A stretch of DNA of 64,000 nucleotides, from positions 124,001 through 188,000 of the forward strand of contig NZ_WJBC01000004.1 in the NCBI RefSeq assembly GCF_014284475.1. Reading direction: 5' to 3'. The notes below the pieces were generated by a model. It did no database searches. It had not been told where the DNA came from and saw only the letters and a list, made by a program, of their open reading frames with translations. How positions within the stretch are numbered: the stretch's first letter is position 1; each line of letters starts with the position of its first letter. The DNA is from Acetobacterium fimetarium. GTDB lineage: Bacteria; Bacillota; Clostridia; Eubacteriales; Eubacteriaceae. This document shows positions 15,843 to 24,589 of the stretch, piece after piece. Both the position numbers and the translations under genes were made by a program.

Positions 15843-16223
15843 ATCTGACCATCCGGGGGCGTTTAACCCGGTCCTTTCTGGATAATTTTTCAGGTACTTG
15901 CGGAAGTGCTGGATCCGGTGCAGCGTTTTCTTGGTGATTAGCAAGTTGACGGCGCAAACAACCATTATATCCGGCGTAATCCTGGTCAATGCCGCAGCCA
16001 TCATTGCATTTTTAGCAATTTATGTGCTTATATTACCCTGCCCAAAGGTAGAAGTCTAGCACTTTTTACATTTCAGAACGCGCCGTACGGTTTAACTTGC
16101 TAAGTGCAAGTTTAGTGCTATGATCAACATGAAATACGCTATCGAAAGAGGGCTGCGGGGCGGATATTGATACCGAAATGATTGCCCGGGTGCTGACCAT
16201 TCCCCAGCATCCGATTTGCATAA
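15843..16223. other. Spacer upstream of phage replication module
   Basis: Includes the optional N-terminal extension of the replisome gene (to 16004) and ~220 bp with no credible gene. A plus-strand phrase readable as IDTEMIARVLTIPQHP near 16155-16215 could be a coding relic but has no start or length. No operator or origin repeats were identified. Confidence 0.3.
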
Positions 16224-16239
16224 TTAAGACAAAGGGTAA

Positions 16240-16263
16240 GACAAAGGGGACGTTTCGTTTGTC
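16240..16263. repeat. REP-like palindrome C
   Basis: GACAAA/TTTGTC arms around GGGGACGTTTCG; left boundary of the decayed RAYT element. Confidence 0.7.
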
Positions 16264-16643
16264 ATATCCATCGCTTTAATACCAGCACCATCATCGCCTT
16301 TCCCAGCCTCAGCTACCAACTCAATTGGGGGATACTGCACCCAATTTCCTTTTGAATCTTCATAATCAACTGAGTTCGCTTGACTACCAACAATTCCCTC
16401 GACAACGATCATCCATTTAATGCTGATGTCCAGTTCTTCCCCTTCTTCTGATCAGCAAATAAACATAGTTGCCGACCATACCCATAGGCAACAATTGAAA
16501 CCCGCCAGTTTATCTATCTTTATCCGGTTTTTTAATAACAACCGATCGTTCCGCATGATCCAGAAATGATTACGCCCATCCAGACGCTTCAGCATTATAT
16601 GGTAAATACGAGTAGTGCCGTTTTTTTGCGCTTGCCTTGCCAT
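16264..16643 (-). pseudogene. RAYT transposase relic, copy 2
   Basis: The start MARQAQKNGTTRIYHIMLKR at 16643 matches the N-terminus of REP-associated tyrosine transposases (usually MARQAR…YHVMLRG). A frameshift follows. The catalytic region reads MVGNYVYLLI where active RAYTs have MGNHVHLLI, so both histidines of the HUH motif are tyrosines. The C-terminal tail reads KRTQLIMKIQKEIGCSIPQ in a third frame, with a stop inside. The protein cannot be active. Length is about half of the ~230-300 residues expected. Confidence 0.75.
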
Positions 16644-16685
16644 TTCCTATTTCATCTCCTGTTGTTCTAACTTGCATATCATAGA

Positions 16686-17366
16686 TTGCCGAACATGACA
16701 AACGAAACGTCCCCATATCATATTAAAAACCACGATATTTCAGAGTCACTTAAACTTGAACCGGTGATCCGACATTTTGCTTCTCAGGATCATAATCTTT
16801 TGTTGGGAGTATTGAAAGTATCAGCCACCGGAAATGTAATGGATTCTGGTGTTTATAATAATTTGGAGATTGAATCCTGTTTAAAGAAGGAAGTGGAAAA
16901 ACCCTTTGCCATCTGTGATCTGGATTTATTCAAGAAAGATCTTCAAAATGCTAAATTGATTTTAATAATTGGCGACAATGCGGGCGAAGTTGTTTTTGAC
17001 AAGCTTTTAGCAGAATACCTATCTCAGAATTATCAGGTGATTTATGCAGTAAGGGGAGCAGCTATTATTAATGATGCTGTTATGGAGGATGCCCTTAAAA
17101 CAGGCGTAAATGATTATGCTCAGGTGATTTCAATGGGATGTGAAACGCCAGGTGCTGTTTTAAATTTATGCTCACAAGCATTTATCGATCTTTTTAATCA
17201 GGCGGATATGGTGATCAGTAAGGGCCAGGGAAACTTTGAAGCGTTATCGGATTATCAACGGGAGATATATTTTTTATTAAAAGCGAAATGCCATCATATT
17301 GCAAAAGCACTTGATGTAGAAGTTAATGATTATGTATTTAAGAAAAACATCAGTAACTATAAATAA
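16686..17366 (+). pseudogene. DUF89/ARMT1-like phosphatase gene with REP-derived 5' end
   Basis: 226 codons are open. From about residue 20 on the protein matches the C-terminal two thirds of DUF89 (ARMT1-like) metal-dependent phosphatases: VSATGNVMDSGV (46-55), LIIGDNAGEVVFDKLL (93-108, with the metal-ligand Asp97/Asn98), YAVRGAAIIND, and VISKGQGNFEAL. The N-terminal helical region, with its Cys motifs, is missing. Residues 1-12 (MPNMTNETSPYH) are translated from the REP palindrome. So the gene was truncated by the mobile element, and any product would lack ~90 residues. A new promoter or ribosome site is not obvious. Confidence 0.75.
16695..16721. repeat. REP-like palindrome D
   Basis: ATGACAAACGAAACGTCCCC followed by ATATCAT; inverted relative to C and forming the right end of the decayed RAYT element. 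Confidence 0.75.
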
Positions 17367-17386
17367 TTACCTTGAATACACAATAA

Positions 17387-17427
17387 GACGTGGAGACGTT
17401 TCACAGGTCCCGAAACGTCCTCGCGTC
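17387..17427. repeat. REP pair E (inverted repeat)
   Basis: GACGTGGAGACGTTTC (17387-17402) and GAAACGTCCTCGCGTC (17412-17427) are near-perfect inverted copies of the REP core, separated by 9 bp, just after the DUF89 remnant and before the convergent LysR gene. It can fold as one hairpin, but there is no T tract. Confidence 0.75.
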
Positions 17428-17438
17428 ATACACAAAAA

Positions 17439-18341
17439 TCAACAAAGACCGAGGTTTCCGGATTTTTTGATGCATTTGATAAACTGTCTAATATGTACAG
17501 GATGCACCTTGTTTTTTTTGTAAATGATATATAGAAATCTGTAACTCGACAACTCTCCCAGCCTGAAAACTAGTATTTTCCCTTCATTCATATGGTTTTG
17601 AACTGCTTTTTCGGAAATGATTGAAATCCCCATATTATTGATGATTGCTTTTATAATTGCCTCCTGATCATTCATGGTCGCAATGACGTTAAGTGAATTT
17701 TTATTTACCCCAATTTTTTCGATAAGTAAATCACTTTCTTTTCTTGTTCCCGAACCACTCTCCCGCATTACAAACGGTTCTTTTAAAAGTTCCTCGGATG
17801 ATGCATTATTTTTTTTTAACTGCATGAAATGATCGCTTGACGATGTCGCAATCACGAGTTGATCCTGATAAAAAGGATCACTCACACATTCTTCGTATCC
17901 TGGTTTCGTACCAACCAACCCGATATCCACCTCCCCTTTCATCACCTTCTCAATGATTTCGCCGCTATCCGATTGATGAATCTGAAAAGAAATTCTCGGA
18001 TGCACTTTACAATATTCTGTAACGACCTCCGGAAGAATATAAATAGATGGTATGGTTGATGCCCCAATTCTTATTGACCGCTCATTGTCACCATTGAATT
18101 CCTCATAAATCTTTTCGCGAAGATTGAGAATGCTTTTTGCATACTCATAGAGTTTTTTACCATCCTTTGTGACAAAAAAAGTTCTGGTGGTCCTGTTGAT
18201 TAATTGATTGTTTAATTCGTTTTCCAGCGAGCGGATATGCACACTAACGGTTGACTGTGTCAGAAAAAGCTTTTTTGCTGCAGCAGAGAAACTTTTTTGC
18301 TCGACAACGTTAACAAATACTTCCAGCTGTTTAAATTCCAT
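17439..18341 (-). CDS. LysR-family transcriptional regulator
   Basis: A 300-residue LysR-type regulator. The N-terminal winged helix is complete ([20 protein letters not shown], then [15 protein letters not shown]), followed by a two-lobed effector domain ([15 protein letters not shown] … [10 protein letters not shown]). Its start overlaps the last 11 bp of the selenocysteine lyase/cysteine desulfurase-like gene, so the two form an operon opposite the YedE–SelD operon. This placement suggests that it controls selenium or sulfur handling; the ligand is unknown. A LysR beside yedE/yedF/selD is a recurring arrangement in Firmicutes. Confidence 0.93.
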   Translation of the reverse strand: MEFKQLEVFVNVVEQKSFSAAAKKLFLTQSTVSVHIRSLENELNNQLINRTTRTFFVTKDGKKLYEYAKSILNLREKIYEEFNGDNERSIRIGASTIPSIYILPEVVTEYCKVHPRISFQIHQSDSGEIIEKVMKGEVDIGLVGTKPGYEECVSDPFYQDQLVIATSSSDHFMQLKKNNASSEELLKEPFVMRESGSGTRKESDLLIEKIGVNKNSLNVIATMNDQEAIIKAIINNMGISIISEKAVQNHMNEGKILVFRLGELSSYRFLYIIYKKNKVHPVHIRQFIKCIKKSGNLGLC

Positions 18342-19491
18342 TTAAGATCTTCCTTAATGCTTCTGCGACATAGCAGATTTCTTCTTTGGTATTGCCATGC
18401 CCCAACGAAAAACGCAATGTTCCGGTCGGATATGTTTGCAACGTTTCGTGGGCACTGGGTGAACAATGCAGACCAACTCTTGTCATAATGCCGTACTCAC
18501 AATCCAAACGAAAAGCAATACCAGCCAAATCATGATTCAACGCCTGCACCGAAACAACTGCGGTCCGGTTTGCGGTATTCGACATTCCGACAATTTCAAG
18601 CTCCGGGATGTGGCTTAATTCTTCCAATAATAATGCTGTCAGCATCATTTCTTTTTCATAAATCGTCTGAATCCCGACAGCCATTAAATATTTCAATGAT
18701 GCATTCAATCCAACAATTCCCGGAAGATTCATGGTCCCGGGTTCAAAGCGATCTGGCATAAAATCCGGGATCTCTTCCGTATGCGAAATACTTCCAGTAC
18801 CACCACTTAATAACGGCTCGATTTTTTCAATCATCGCCTCTTTTAAGATAAAACCACCAATTCCCTGCGGTCCTAACAGGCTTTTATGTCCAGTGAATGC
18901 CAACGCATCGATCCCCATCGCGTCCATATCGATGGGCAGAACGCCCGCCGTTTGCGCCGCATCGACAATAAAATCAAGTCCGTTCTCTTGGCAAAATAAA
19001 CCAACCCGCTCAATCGGTAAAACCGTTCCACAGACATTCGATGCATGGGTCATGACAATGGCCTTTGTATTCGGCTTAAGGCACTTTTGTAGCTCTTCAA
19101 GCAACAGCTCCCCCTTTGTATTGCAGGGGATTCGATCGAACGCAACGCCAAATTGTTTTAATTGTGTCAATGGACGCATCACCGCATTATGCTCCATCGA
19201 TGAAACCAGCACGTGATCGCCGGTTTTCAAATAGCCCTTAAGGATTATATTTAAGCTGGTTGTCACGTTCGGCGTAAAAATGACATTTTTACAGTCGGAA
19301 CAATTAAACAATTGACTCAGCATTTCCCTGGTCTCAAAAACCATTTCAGCGGTATCATAAGCATCCTGATAACCGCCCCGGTTGATATTGGTGCCATTTT
19401 TTTCGATATAATCCACGATCGCCAAAGCCATCCCTTCCGGTTTTGGAAAAGACGTACAGGCATGATCAAGATAAATTCTTTTTTTTAACAT
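18331..19491 (-). CDS. Cysteine desulfurase-family (class V aminotransferase) protein
   Basis: A 386-residue PLP enzyme. The fold is marked by [12 protein letters not shown] at the N-terminus, [40 protein letters not shown] (the Asp that contacts PLP), and [15 protein letters not shown] with the Schiff-base Lys in GHKS. The C-terminal [12 protein letters not shown] supplies the mobile-loop Cys in the short-loop form of the selenium-associated subfamily. It likely delivers Se or S from Cys/Sec for selenophosphate synthesis, fitting the divergent YedE/YedF/SelD genes. The start follows AGGAG. Whether it prefers selenocysteine is inference from context. Confidence 0.9.
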   Translation of the reverse strand: MLKKRIYLDHACTSFPKPEGMALAIVDYIEKNGTNINRGGYQDAYDTAEMVFETREMLSQLFNCSDCKNVIFTPNVTTSLNIILKGYLKTGDHVLVSSMEHNAVMRPLTQLKQFGVAFDRIPCNTKGELLLEELQKCLKPNTKAIVMTHASNVCGTVLPIERVGLFCQENGLDFIVDAAQTAGVLPIDMDAMGIDALAFTGHKSLLGPQGIGGFILKEAMIEKIEPLLSGGTGSISHTEEIPDFMPDRFEPGTMNLPGIVGLNASLKYLMAVGIQTIYEKEMMLTALLLEELSHIPELEIVGMSNTANRTAVVSVQALNHDLAGIAFRLDCEYGIMTRVGLHCSPSAHETLQTYPTGTLRFSLGHGNTKEEICYVAEALRKILNGI

Positions 19492-19664
19492 GACTAACTC
19501 CTTCTGTCCGTTTTCTTATCTAAATATACCCTAACTAAAAAAAAACGCCAACCATTTATTTGTATTTTCTATATATATAATCGATTCTGCGTATCTTTCA
19601 ATTACCGTTTCTTTGCTTAACATGTTATATTGATACCGTAACTTTTTTGAAAGAGAGGGATTTT
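19492..19664. promoter_or_regulatory. Divergent promoter region of the selenium locus
   Basis: AT-rich 170 bp between the desulfurase-like gene (minus) and yedE-like gene (plus). TATAAT-like boxes occur at ~19575 (ATATATATAATCG) and TTATATTG at ~19625 for the plus strand. It would be the natural binding place for the LysR regulator, but no clean T-N11-A dyad was fixed by eye. Confidence 0.4.
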
Positions 19665-20735
19665 ATGAACTTAAAAAATGAAAAAACTGCAATTATCCTT
19701 GCTGGTTTACTAATTGGTGTGATTTCCGCACTATTGGTGGTCTTTGGTAATCCAGCGAACATGGGCTTTTGTATCGCCTGTTTTATCCGTGATACGGCGG
19801 GAGCCCTGGGCCTGCATCAGGCTGCCGCTGTCCAATACATCCGTCCGGAAATCATCGGCCTGGTGATTGGTTCCTGTGTAATCGCATTGGTAAAAAAAGA
19901 ATTTATTCCCCGCGGCGGTTCTTCACCGATGACCCGTTTTGCGCTTGGATTCTTTGTGATGATCGGCTGTCTGATGTTCCTCGGCTGTCCTTATCGTATG
20001 GTTTTGCGGATTGCCGGCGGCGATATGAACGCCGTGATCGGTCTTATCGGCTTTATCGCCGGGATTCTGGTCGGTGTTTTCTTCCTCAATCGTGGTTTTA
20101 CTCTGAAACGAACTTACAGCCTTCCCAAAATTGAAAGTGCGATTTTCCCAACTGCTCAAATCGTGCTACTGATCTTACTGATTACAGCGCCGGCCTTCAT
20201 TTTCTTCACCGCCGTTGATGGCGGACCTGGCGCCAAGCATGCCGCCATCCTGATTTCACTGGGCGCTGGTTTAATCGTCGGTATTCTGGCCCAACGGACA
20301 AGACTATGCATGGTCGGAGGTATCCGTGATGTCATCTTATTCAGAGAATGGAAACTATTCTTTGGTTTTGCCGCAATTCTGGTTGCTGCATTCATCACCA
20401 ATCTCATCACCGGTCATTTTTCACTTGGTTTTATCGATCAACCAATTGCCATCACCGATGGTTTATGGAATTTTCTGGGTATGTTGACCGTCGGATTTGG
20501 TTGCGTGTTACTTGGTGGCTGTCCTCTGCGTCAACTAATCCTGGCCGGTGAAGGAAATACCGATTCGGCCATTACAATTTTAGGTTTATTCGCCGGCGCT
20601 GCCATCGCTCATAATTTCGCGATGGCTTCCTCCAGCAAGGGCCCGACTTTTAATGGCAAAATTGGTGTTATCATTGGGATCATTGTCATCCTGATCATTG
20701 CTGTTACAAATACAAAAAAAGAAAAATTAGCTTAG
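19665..20735 (+). CDS. yedE: YedE-type putative selenium transporter
   Basis: A 356-residue integral membrane protein of the YeeE/YedE sulfur-transport superfamily in its selenium-metabolism form. About ten hydrophobic segments are visible. The two repeat halves carry the family Cys motifs: NMGFCIACFIRDTAG and FLGCPYRMVLR in the first, RLCMVGGIRDV and LLGGCPLRQLILAGEGNTD in the second. The Cys-Pro pairs are expected to pass the chalcogen substrate across the membrane. The start is the ATG behind GAGAGGG. It heads an operon with YedF, DUF3343 and SelD, so selenite or reduced Se is the probable cargo. Confidence 0.92.
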   Translation: MNLKNEKTAIILAGLLIGVISALLVVFGNPANMGFCIACFIRDTAGALGLHQAAAVQYIRPEIIGLVIGSCVIALVKKEFIPRGGSSPMTRFALGFFVMIGCLMFLGCPYRMVLRIAGGDMNAVIGLIGFIAGILVGVFFLNRGFTLKRTYSLPKIESAIFPTAQIVLLILLITAPAFIFFTAVDGGPGAKHAAILISLGAGLIVGILAQRTRLCMVGGIRDVILFREWKLFFGFAAILVAAFITNLITGHFSLGFIDQPIAITDGLWNFLGMLTVGFGCVLLGGCPLRQLILAGEGNTDSAITILGLFAGAAIAHNFAMASSSKGPTFNGKIGVIIGIIVILIIAVTNTKKEKLA

Positions 20736-20746
20736 AGGTGAAAAAA

Positions 20747-20950
20747 ATGTTAGATGCTAGAGGACGTTCCTGCCCTGAACCCGTGATTATTTTAAAAAAA
20801 GCCATGATTTCTCAAGAAAATTCGTATACAATATTAGTAGATAATAAAACCGCTTTGGAAAATATTACCCGCTATGCTGAACACAATGGCTATCAGGTTG
20901 CTTTTACGCAAAGCAATGATGATTTTACGATGATACTCACAAAAAAATAA
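20747..20950 (+). CDS. yedF: YedF/TusA-like sulfur (selenium) carrier protein
   Basis: A 67-residue TusA-fold protein with the CPxP signature at RGRSCPEPVIILKKAM (catalytic Cys9). The start is ATG 20747 behind GAGGTG, not the GTG that overlaps the ribosome site. Selenium-locus YedF proteins usually have a second, C-terminal DsrE-like domain; that half is absent here, leaving only the TusA part. It is 11 bp behind yedE and probably receives Se as a selenosulfide for SelD. Confidence 0.85.
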   Translation: MLDARGRSCPEPVIILKKAMISQENSYTILVDNKTALENITRYAEHNGYQVAFTQSNDDFTMILTKK

Positions 20951-20961
20951 GTAGGTACTTA

Positions 20962-21210
20962 ATGATTTATATTGCCACTTTCTATTCTCATTTTGGCGCT
21001 ATTCGATTTAAAAAGAAATGCATCGCTGATGGTTTATCCGCATCAGTCATGCCAGTCCCGAGAAGTCTGAGCAGCTCATGTGGAACCTGTGTAACATTCA
21101 CTGTTTCGGATGAATACTATTTAGATGAAAATATCAACGAAGAAATTGAACAAATCGTCTGTGTAGAAGAAAACAAATATCGGCAAATTTATCAAGCATC
21201 AGATTCCTGA
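20962..21210 (+). CDS. DUF3343 protein of the selenium operon
   Basis: An 82-residue DUF3343 protein (putative Se/S carrier-like). It shows IATFYSHFGAIRFKKKC, then MPVPRSLSSSCGTCVTF with a Cys-x2-Cys that is the likely chalcogen site. Members occur beside yedE, yedF and selD. It begins 11 bp after yedF. Its stop codon lies inside a perfect hairpin (21191-21218). Confidence 0.85.
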   Translation: MIYIATFYSHFGAIRFKKKCIADGLSASVMPVPRSLSSSCGTCVTFTVSDEYYLDENINEEIEQIVCVEENKYRQIYQASDS

Positions 21211-21221
21211 TGCTTGATTTT
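21191..21221 (+). terminator. Perfect 12-bp terminator-like hairpin between DUF3343 gene and selD
   Basis: ATCAAGCATCAG (21191-21202), loop ATTC, CTGATGCTTGAT (21207-21218), then a run of T to 21221. It overlaps the DUF3343 stop codon and stands 23 bp before the selD start, so ribosomes ending DUF3343 translation would melt it. It may reduce or condition selD expression. Confidence 0.75.
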
Positions 21222-21243
21222 GTCGTACAGAAAGGTTTTAAAA

Positions 21244-22281
21244 ATGGAAAACGAAATTAAATTAACTAAATTAGCCAGTTGTGCCGGATGTGGTGCAAAA
21301 GTCGGTGCCGGCACCTTAACCGAAATTCTCGATAAACTACCAACGCTTCATGATCCCCGTTTGATTGTCGGCTTCGACAAAAGCGATGATGCCTCTGTTT
21401 ATATCATTAACGATGAGCTGGCTCTGGTACAAACCCTTGATTTTTTTCCACCGATTGTCGATGACCCCTATATGTTTGGACAAATTGCCGCAACAAATGC
21501 ATTAAGCGATATTTATGCAATGGGCGGCGAACCGAAACTGGCCATGAATATCATGTGTGTCACCAATCAAATGAATAAAGATACTATTTACGCCATTTTA
21601 CGCGGTGGCTACGAGAAAGCCTTTGAAGCGGGTGCCATCATTACTGGTGGCCATACCATTGAAGATGTCGAACCCAAATATGGGTTATCGGTATCCGGAT
21701 TTGTTCACCCCCAAAAAGTGTTAAAAAATTCCACTGCCAGGGAAGGAGACGTACTTATTCTAACCAAACCGCTTGGTATAGGAATCCTGACAACCGCTGC
21801 CAAGGCAGATATGGTGGAGCCCTCTGTCTTAAACCGTGTTTATGAACAAATGGCTACATTAAACAAAACCGCACGTGATATTATGGTCAAATATGATATC
21901 CACAGCTGTACCGACATCACCGGTTTTGCTCTGATTGGGCATGCTTATGAAATGGCCCAGGGCAGTAATCTAACCGTCCATCTGGACAGTCATTCTGTTC
22001 CCTTCATTCCCGAGGCTTATGTCCTGGCTGAAATGGGGATGATTCCCGCTGGCGCTTATCGAAACCGGGATTACGCTGAACAAGGTGTGACGGTTTCTAA
22101 AAATGTTTCAGTCGCCATGCAGGATATTATGTATGACCCCCAGACATCTGGCGGCTTATTGATGGCCGTTAACGAAAAGGATGCCACCAGACTATTCAAT
22201 GAGCTGAAGGATTCGATTGAACATGTTGCTATTCTTGGGCATGTAACTAAAAGAGACCAGTCTGAGATTGTCATCGACTAA
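21244..22281 (+). CDS. selD: Selenide, water dikinase (selenophosphate synthetase)
   Basis: A 345-residue SelD. The N-terminal active-site loop reads SCAGCGAKVGAG, with the catalytic Cys in GCG and the following Lys in place; it is a cysteine rather than a selenocysteine enzyme. GFDKSDDASVY gives the nucleotide-binding Asp cluster, and GGEPKLAMNIMC, GGHTIEDVEPKYGLSVSG and TDITGFALIGHAYEMA are SelD/PurM-type signatures. It makes selenophosphate from selenide and ATP for selenocysteine tRNA or selenouridine. The start at ATG 21244 follows GAAAGG. Last gene of the yedE operon, downstream of a terminator-like hairpin. Confidence 0.96.
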   Translation: MENEIKLTKLASCAGCGAKVGAGTLTEILDKLPTLHDPRLIVGFDKSDDASVYIINDELALVQTLDFFPPIVDDPYMFGQIAATNALSDIYAMGGEPKLAMNIMCVTNQMNKDTIYAILRGGYEKAFEAGAIITGGHTIEDVEPKYGLSVSGFVHPQKVLKNSTAREGDVLILTKPLGIGILTTAAKADMVEPSVLNRVYEQMATLNKTARDIMVKYDIHSCTDITGFALIGHAYEMAQGSNLTVHLDSHSVPFIPEAYVLAEMGMIPAGAYRNRDYAEQGVTVSKNVSVAMQDIMYDPQTSGGLLMAVNEKDATRLFNELKDSIEHVAILGHVTKRDQSEIVID

Positions 22282-22314
22282 GTCTTTTCAAAAGGTCTGG
22301 GAAGGACAAGGGAC

Positions 22315-22434
22315 AGTTCTTTTGTGCTCTTATTACAAACTTTTTTACCCAAAATGCAAAAATATTAAGCCTCATTAATAATTTCTTTTTCATTTGCCGC
22401 GATGGTTTTAGTTGGTGTATACTCATGGTGGATA
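22315..22434 (+). repeat. Dispersed repeat R1, copy 1
   Basis: About 120 bp matching 29308-29430 in the same orientation. The last 50 bp (22385-22434) are identical in both copies; upstream the match continues imperfectly through AATATTAAG…TTAATAAT and GTTCTTTTG.GCTCTTATT. It lies between selD and mutM and carries no gene. Confidence 0.85.
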
Positions 22435-22507
22435 TCCCAAGAAACAGACTTAAACTATATTTTCTAAGCATTGAAAAATTTATTTCCATTAAAGCAGGTG
22501 AAAAGTC

Positions 22508-23320
22508 ATGCCGGAACTACCAGAAGTAGAAACCGTTCGTAGAACGTTAAAGAACTTTATTATTGGAAAAGAAATTAAGGAAATCTGTGTTCATTACGAT
22601 AAGATCATCGCCGGGGACACGAATAACTTTGTGGCATCGTTAACAGGACAAACCATTCGCGATATCGATCGAGTTGGTAAATATTTAATCTTTATTTTGG
22701 ACAGCCAGGCGTTTATTTCTCATTTGCGTATGGAAGGCAAGTATCATGTTGTCGATGATTCAAGGCCGCTCAATAAACACGAACATCTTACCTTTGTCTT
22801 TAGTGATGGCACCGAATTGCGCTATCAGGATACCCGCAAATTTGGTCGTTTAGAACTAGTGAACAAAGACACCTATCGTCAGGATTTACCGCTTTGCAAA
22901 CTGGGGCCCGAACCATGGGATGCTGATCCTAAAGAAATCTACGCAAAAATACATAAAAGCAGTCTGCCGATTAAAACATTATTGTTAGATCAACGCATTA
23001 TGACCGGAATCGGAAATATCTACGCCAATGAAATCTGTTTTAAGATGAAACTGCATCCTGCCACACCAGGGAAACGCGTCAGTAAAAAGCGGGTAGTCGA
23101 ATTAATAGCCGTATCAAAAGAAATATTGGCGCAGGCGATTGCCCAGGGTGGAACGACGATTCACTCTTTTGATGCCAATGGCATTACCGGCTTGTTTCAG
23201 GTGCAATTACAAGTACATCTGCAAAAAGTCTGTCCGGTATGCAATGGGGCGATCACGAAGGAAATGGTTCGTGGCAGAGGGACCTATTATTGTAAATCGT
23301 GCCAGAAAAAGAAACGCTAA
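22508..23320 (+). CDS. mutM: Formamidopyrimidine-DNA glycosylase
   Basis: A 270-residue Fpg/MutM. The mature N-terminus PELPEVETVRR gives the catalytic Pro1 and Glu2. Further marks are LRMEGKY, FGRLEL, the helix-two-turn-helix IKTLLLDQRIMTGIGNIYAN, and a C-terminal zinc finger CPVCNGAI … YYCKSCQKK (Cys4). It removes 8-oxoguanine and ring-opened purines and cleaves the backbone by β,δ-elimination. The start follows GCAGGTG. A stand-alone gene behind repeat R1, convergent with the DUF3089 gene. Length is normal. Confidence 0.97.
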   Translation: MPELPEVETVRRTLKNFIIGKEIKEICVHYDKIIAGDTNNFVASLTGQTIRDIDRVGKYLIFILDSQAFISHLRMEGKYHVVDDSRPLNKHEHLTFVFSDGTELRYQDTRKFGRLELVNKDTYRQDLPLCKLGPEPWDADPKEIYAKIHKSSLPIKTLLLDQRIMTGIGNIYANEICFKMKLHPATPGKRVSKKRVVELIAVSKEILAQAIAQGGTTIHSFDANGITGLFQVQLQVHLQKVCPVCNGAITKEMVRGRGTYYCKSCQKKKR

Positions 23321-23360
23321 GGTTTAATCCGCAACATTTCCGCATTTCTTTTCTTACAAG

Positions 23361-24380
23361 TTAAGTGAGCGGTTCCAGCAACACAGGGTCGCTCAGAAAA
23401 TTGTCGATTCGTTCTTTGACATTCGCCTGGAGGTTACGGTAGAAAAATTGGTAATCATAGAGATGATAAACCCCATTCTGGAAAATATCGAGTACTGGTG
23501 GAAAATCAGCTGGGGTGACATCGGTCACCCGCAGGGTTCCCCGAATTGAATCCAAATAAGCCCCGGTCAAATTTGGCACTTCTTTAACAACACCTCCAGA
23601 ATAATCCGTAAACACAGCACCGTTATTTTCACTAGCGAAAGCTGGGGTACTATCGGTTTTCCAGTTCAAGGGATTGATCCCCAGCGTTTTATCTGGAACA
23701 ATCAAAGAGGTTTGAATCCCTTCTGCCTCCGAGTTAAAGGAAATAATCACGCCAGTGTCCCCGGAATTCTGCGCCATTTTCAGAAAGGGATAGTTAATCA
23801 AATCTTCTGGTGTCACGCGCCAGCCAATGATATAGGCGGCTACCAACTGGCCGCTTAAAGTCGGATCATCGAACTTTTCCTCCAGCAACCGCAGCAGCAT
23901 TTCCGAACCCTGGCTAAACCCTGCCAGAATAAACGGCCGCCCATTATTGTAGTCTTTCATATAGAGATCAAACGCCTGTGAAACATCCTCGTAGGCCAGA
24001 TTAAAATACTGATCCGATTCGGATGCATTCATGGTGTAGGCATTCAACGCCGCCTGACGATAATAAGGAGCAAAAAAATTGGCTTCCCCGTCATAGAGAC
24101 TTTTTTCCATATTGGTCGCACCCAGGAACTGGGCTTTTGTTTCTTCATCCCCAATATCCATGGAATGGGAAGTATCGGTACCCAGATAAACCGTTGGCGC
24201 TACAAAAAACACATCGCAGTTTTTTGTAACAGTTTCGCCAAGCGGCAAATAAGCCCAGTTCTCCGATTTCGTATAATCCACCCCGGTCGGTTGTTGGACA
24301 CATCCGTACAGCAGCATCGTAATGATGAGGAAGACGGTCAAAATAGCAGTCGGTGCTGAACGATTCATTCTTTTTTTCAT
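23361..24380 (-). CDS. DUF3089 lipoprotein, predicted α/β-hydrolase
   Basis: A 339-residue secreted lipoprotein. A hydrophobic leader ends in MLLYGC, a lipobox with Cys27. The mature part fits DUF3089: NCDVFFVAPTVYLG near residue 55, ANFFAPYYRQAAL, the nucleophile elbow LAGFSQGSEM (Ser in G-x-S-x-G, ~155), and YIIGWRVTPEDL. A C-terminal His in GVYHLYDYQFFYRNL could complete the triad. The substrate is unknown; the family is annotated as esterase/lipase-like. Own promoter, no operon partner. Confidence 0.85.
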   Translation of the reverse strand: MKKRMNRSAPTAILTVFLIITMLLYGCVQQPTGVDYTKSENWAYLPLGETVTKNCDVFFVAPTVYLGTDTSHSMDIGDEETKAQFLGATNMEKSLYDGEANFFAPYYRQAALNAYTMNASESDQYFNLAYEDVSQAFDLYMKDYNNGRPFILAGFSQGSEMLLRLLEEKFDDPTLSGQLVAAYIIGWRVTPEDLINYPFLKMAQNSGDTGVIISFNSEAEGIQTSLIVPDKTLGINPLNWKTDSTPAFASENNGAVFTDYSGGVVKEVPNLTGAYLDSIRGTLRVTDVTPADFPPVLDIFQNGVYHLYDYQFFYRNLQANVKERIDNFLSDPVLLEPLT

Positions 24381-24589
24381 GGTTTTCTCCTTTTATTTTT
24401 TTCGACACTCATTCTAGGCGCAACGCAAATTCCGCTGCATTCCTTAAATCCTCACTGTTTGGTCTGCCTTTGTTCATTCCACCAAAGAATTTAATAAAAC
24501 TGTTGGTGTTAAACCCTTTGCAGCTAAACTCCCCTTTTACAATGTATTCTTTTGACATACGGACATAAAGTTGAAGTACTTGATTGAAT

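Larger units (their letters stand above)
16240..16721 (-). mobile_element. Decayed RAYT element bounded by inverted REPs
   Basis: A RAYT relic is bracketed by oppositely oriented copies of the same palindromic sequence: GGGGACGTTTCGTTTGTCAT at 16247-16266 and its complement ATGACAAACGAAACGTCCCC at 16695-16714. This is the usual arrangement of a RAYT gene with its REPs. At ~480 bp it is shorter than an intact unit, so the gene has internal deletions as well as frameshifts. The right REP abuts, and supplies the first codons of, the DUF89 remnant. Confidence 0.75.

Noticed and set aside
21244-21320. Selenocysteine (TGA) in SelD
   Set aside because: The active-site codon is a normal Cys; no in-frame TGA occurs.
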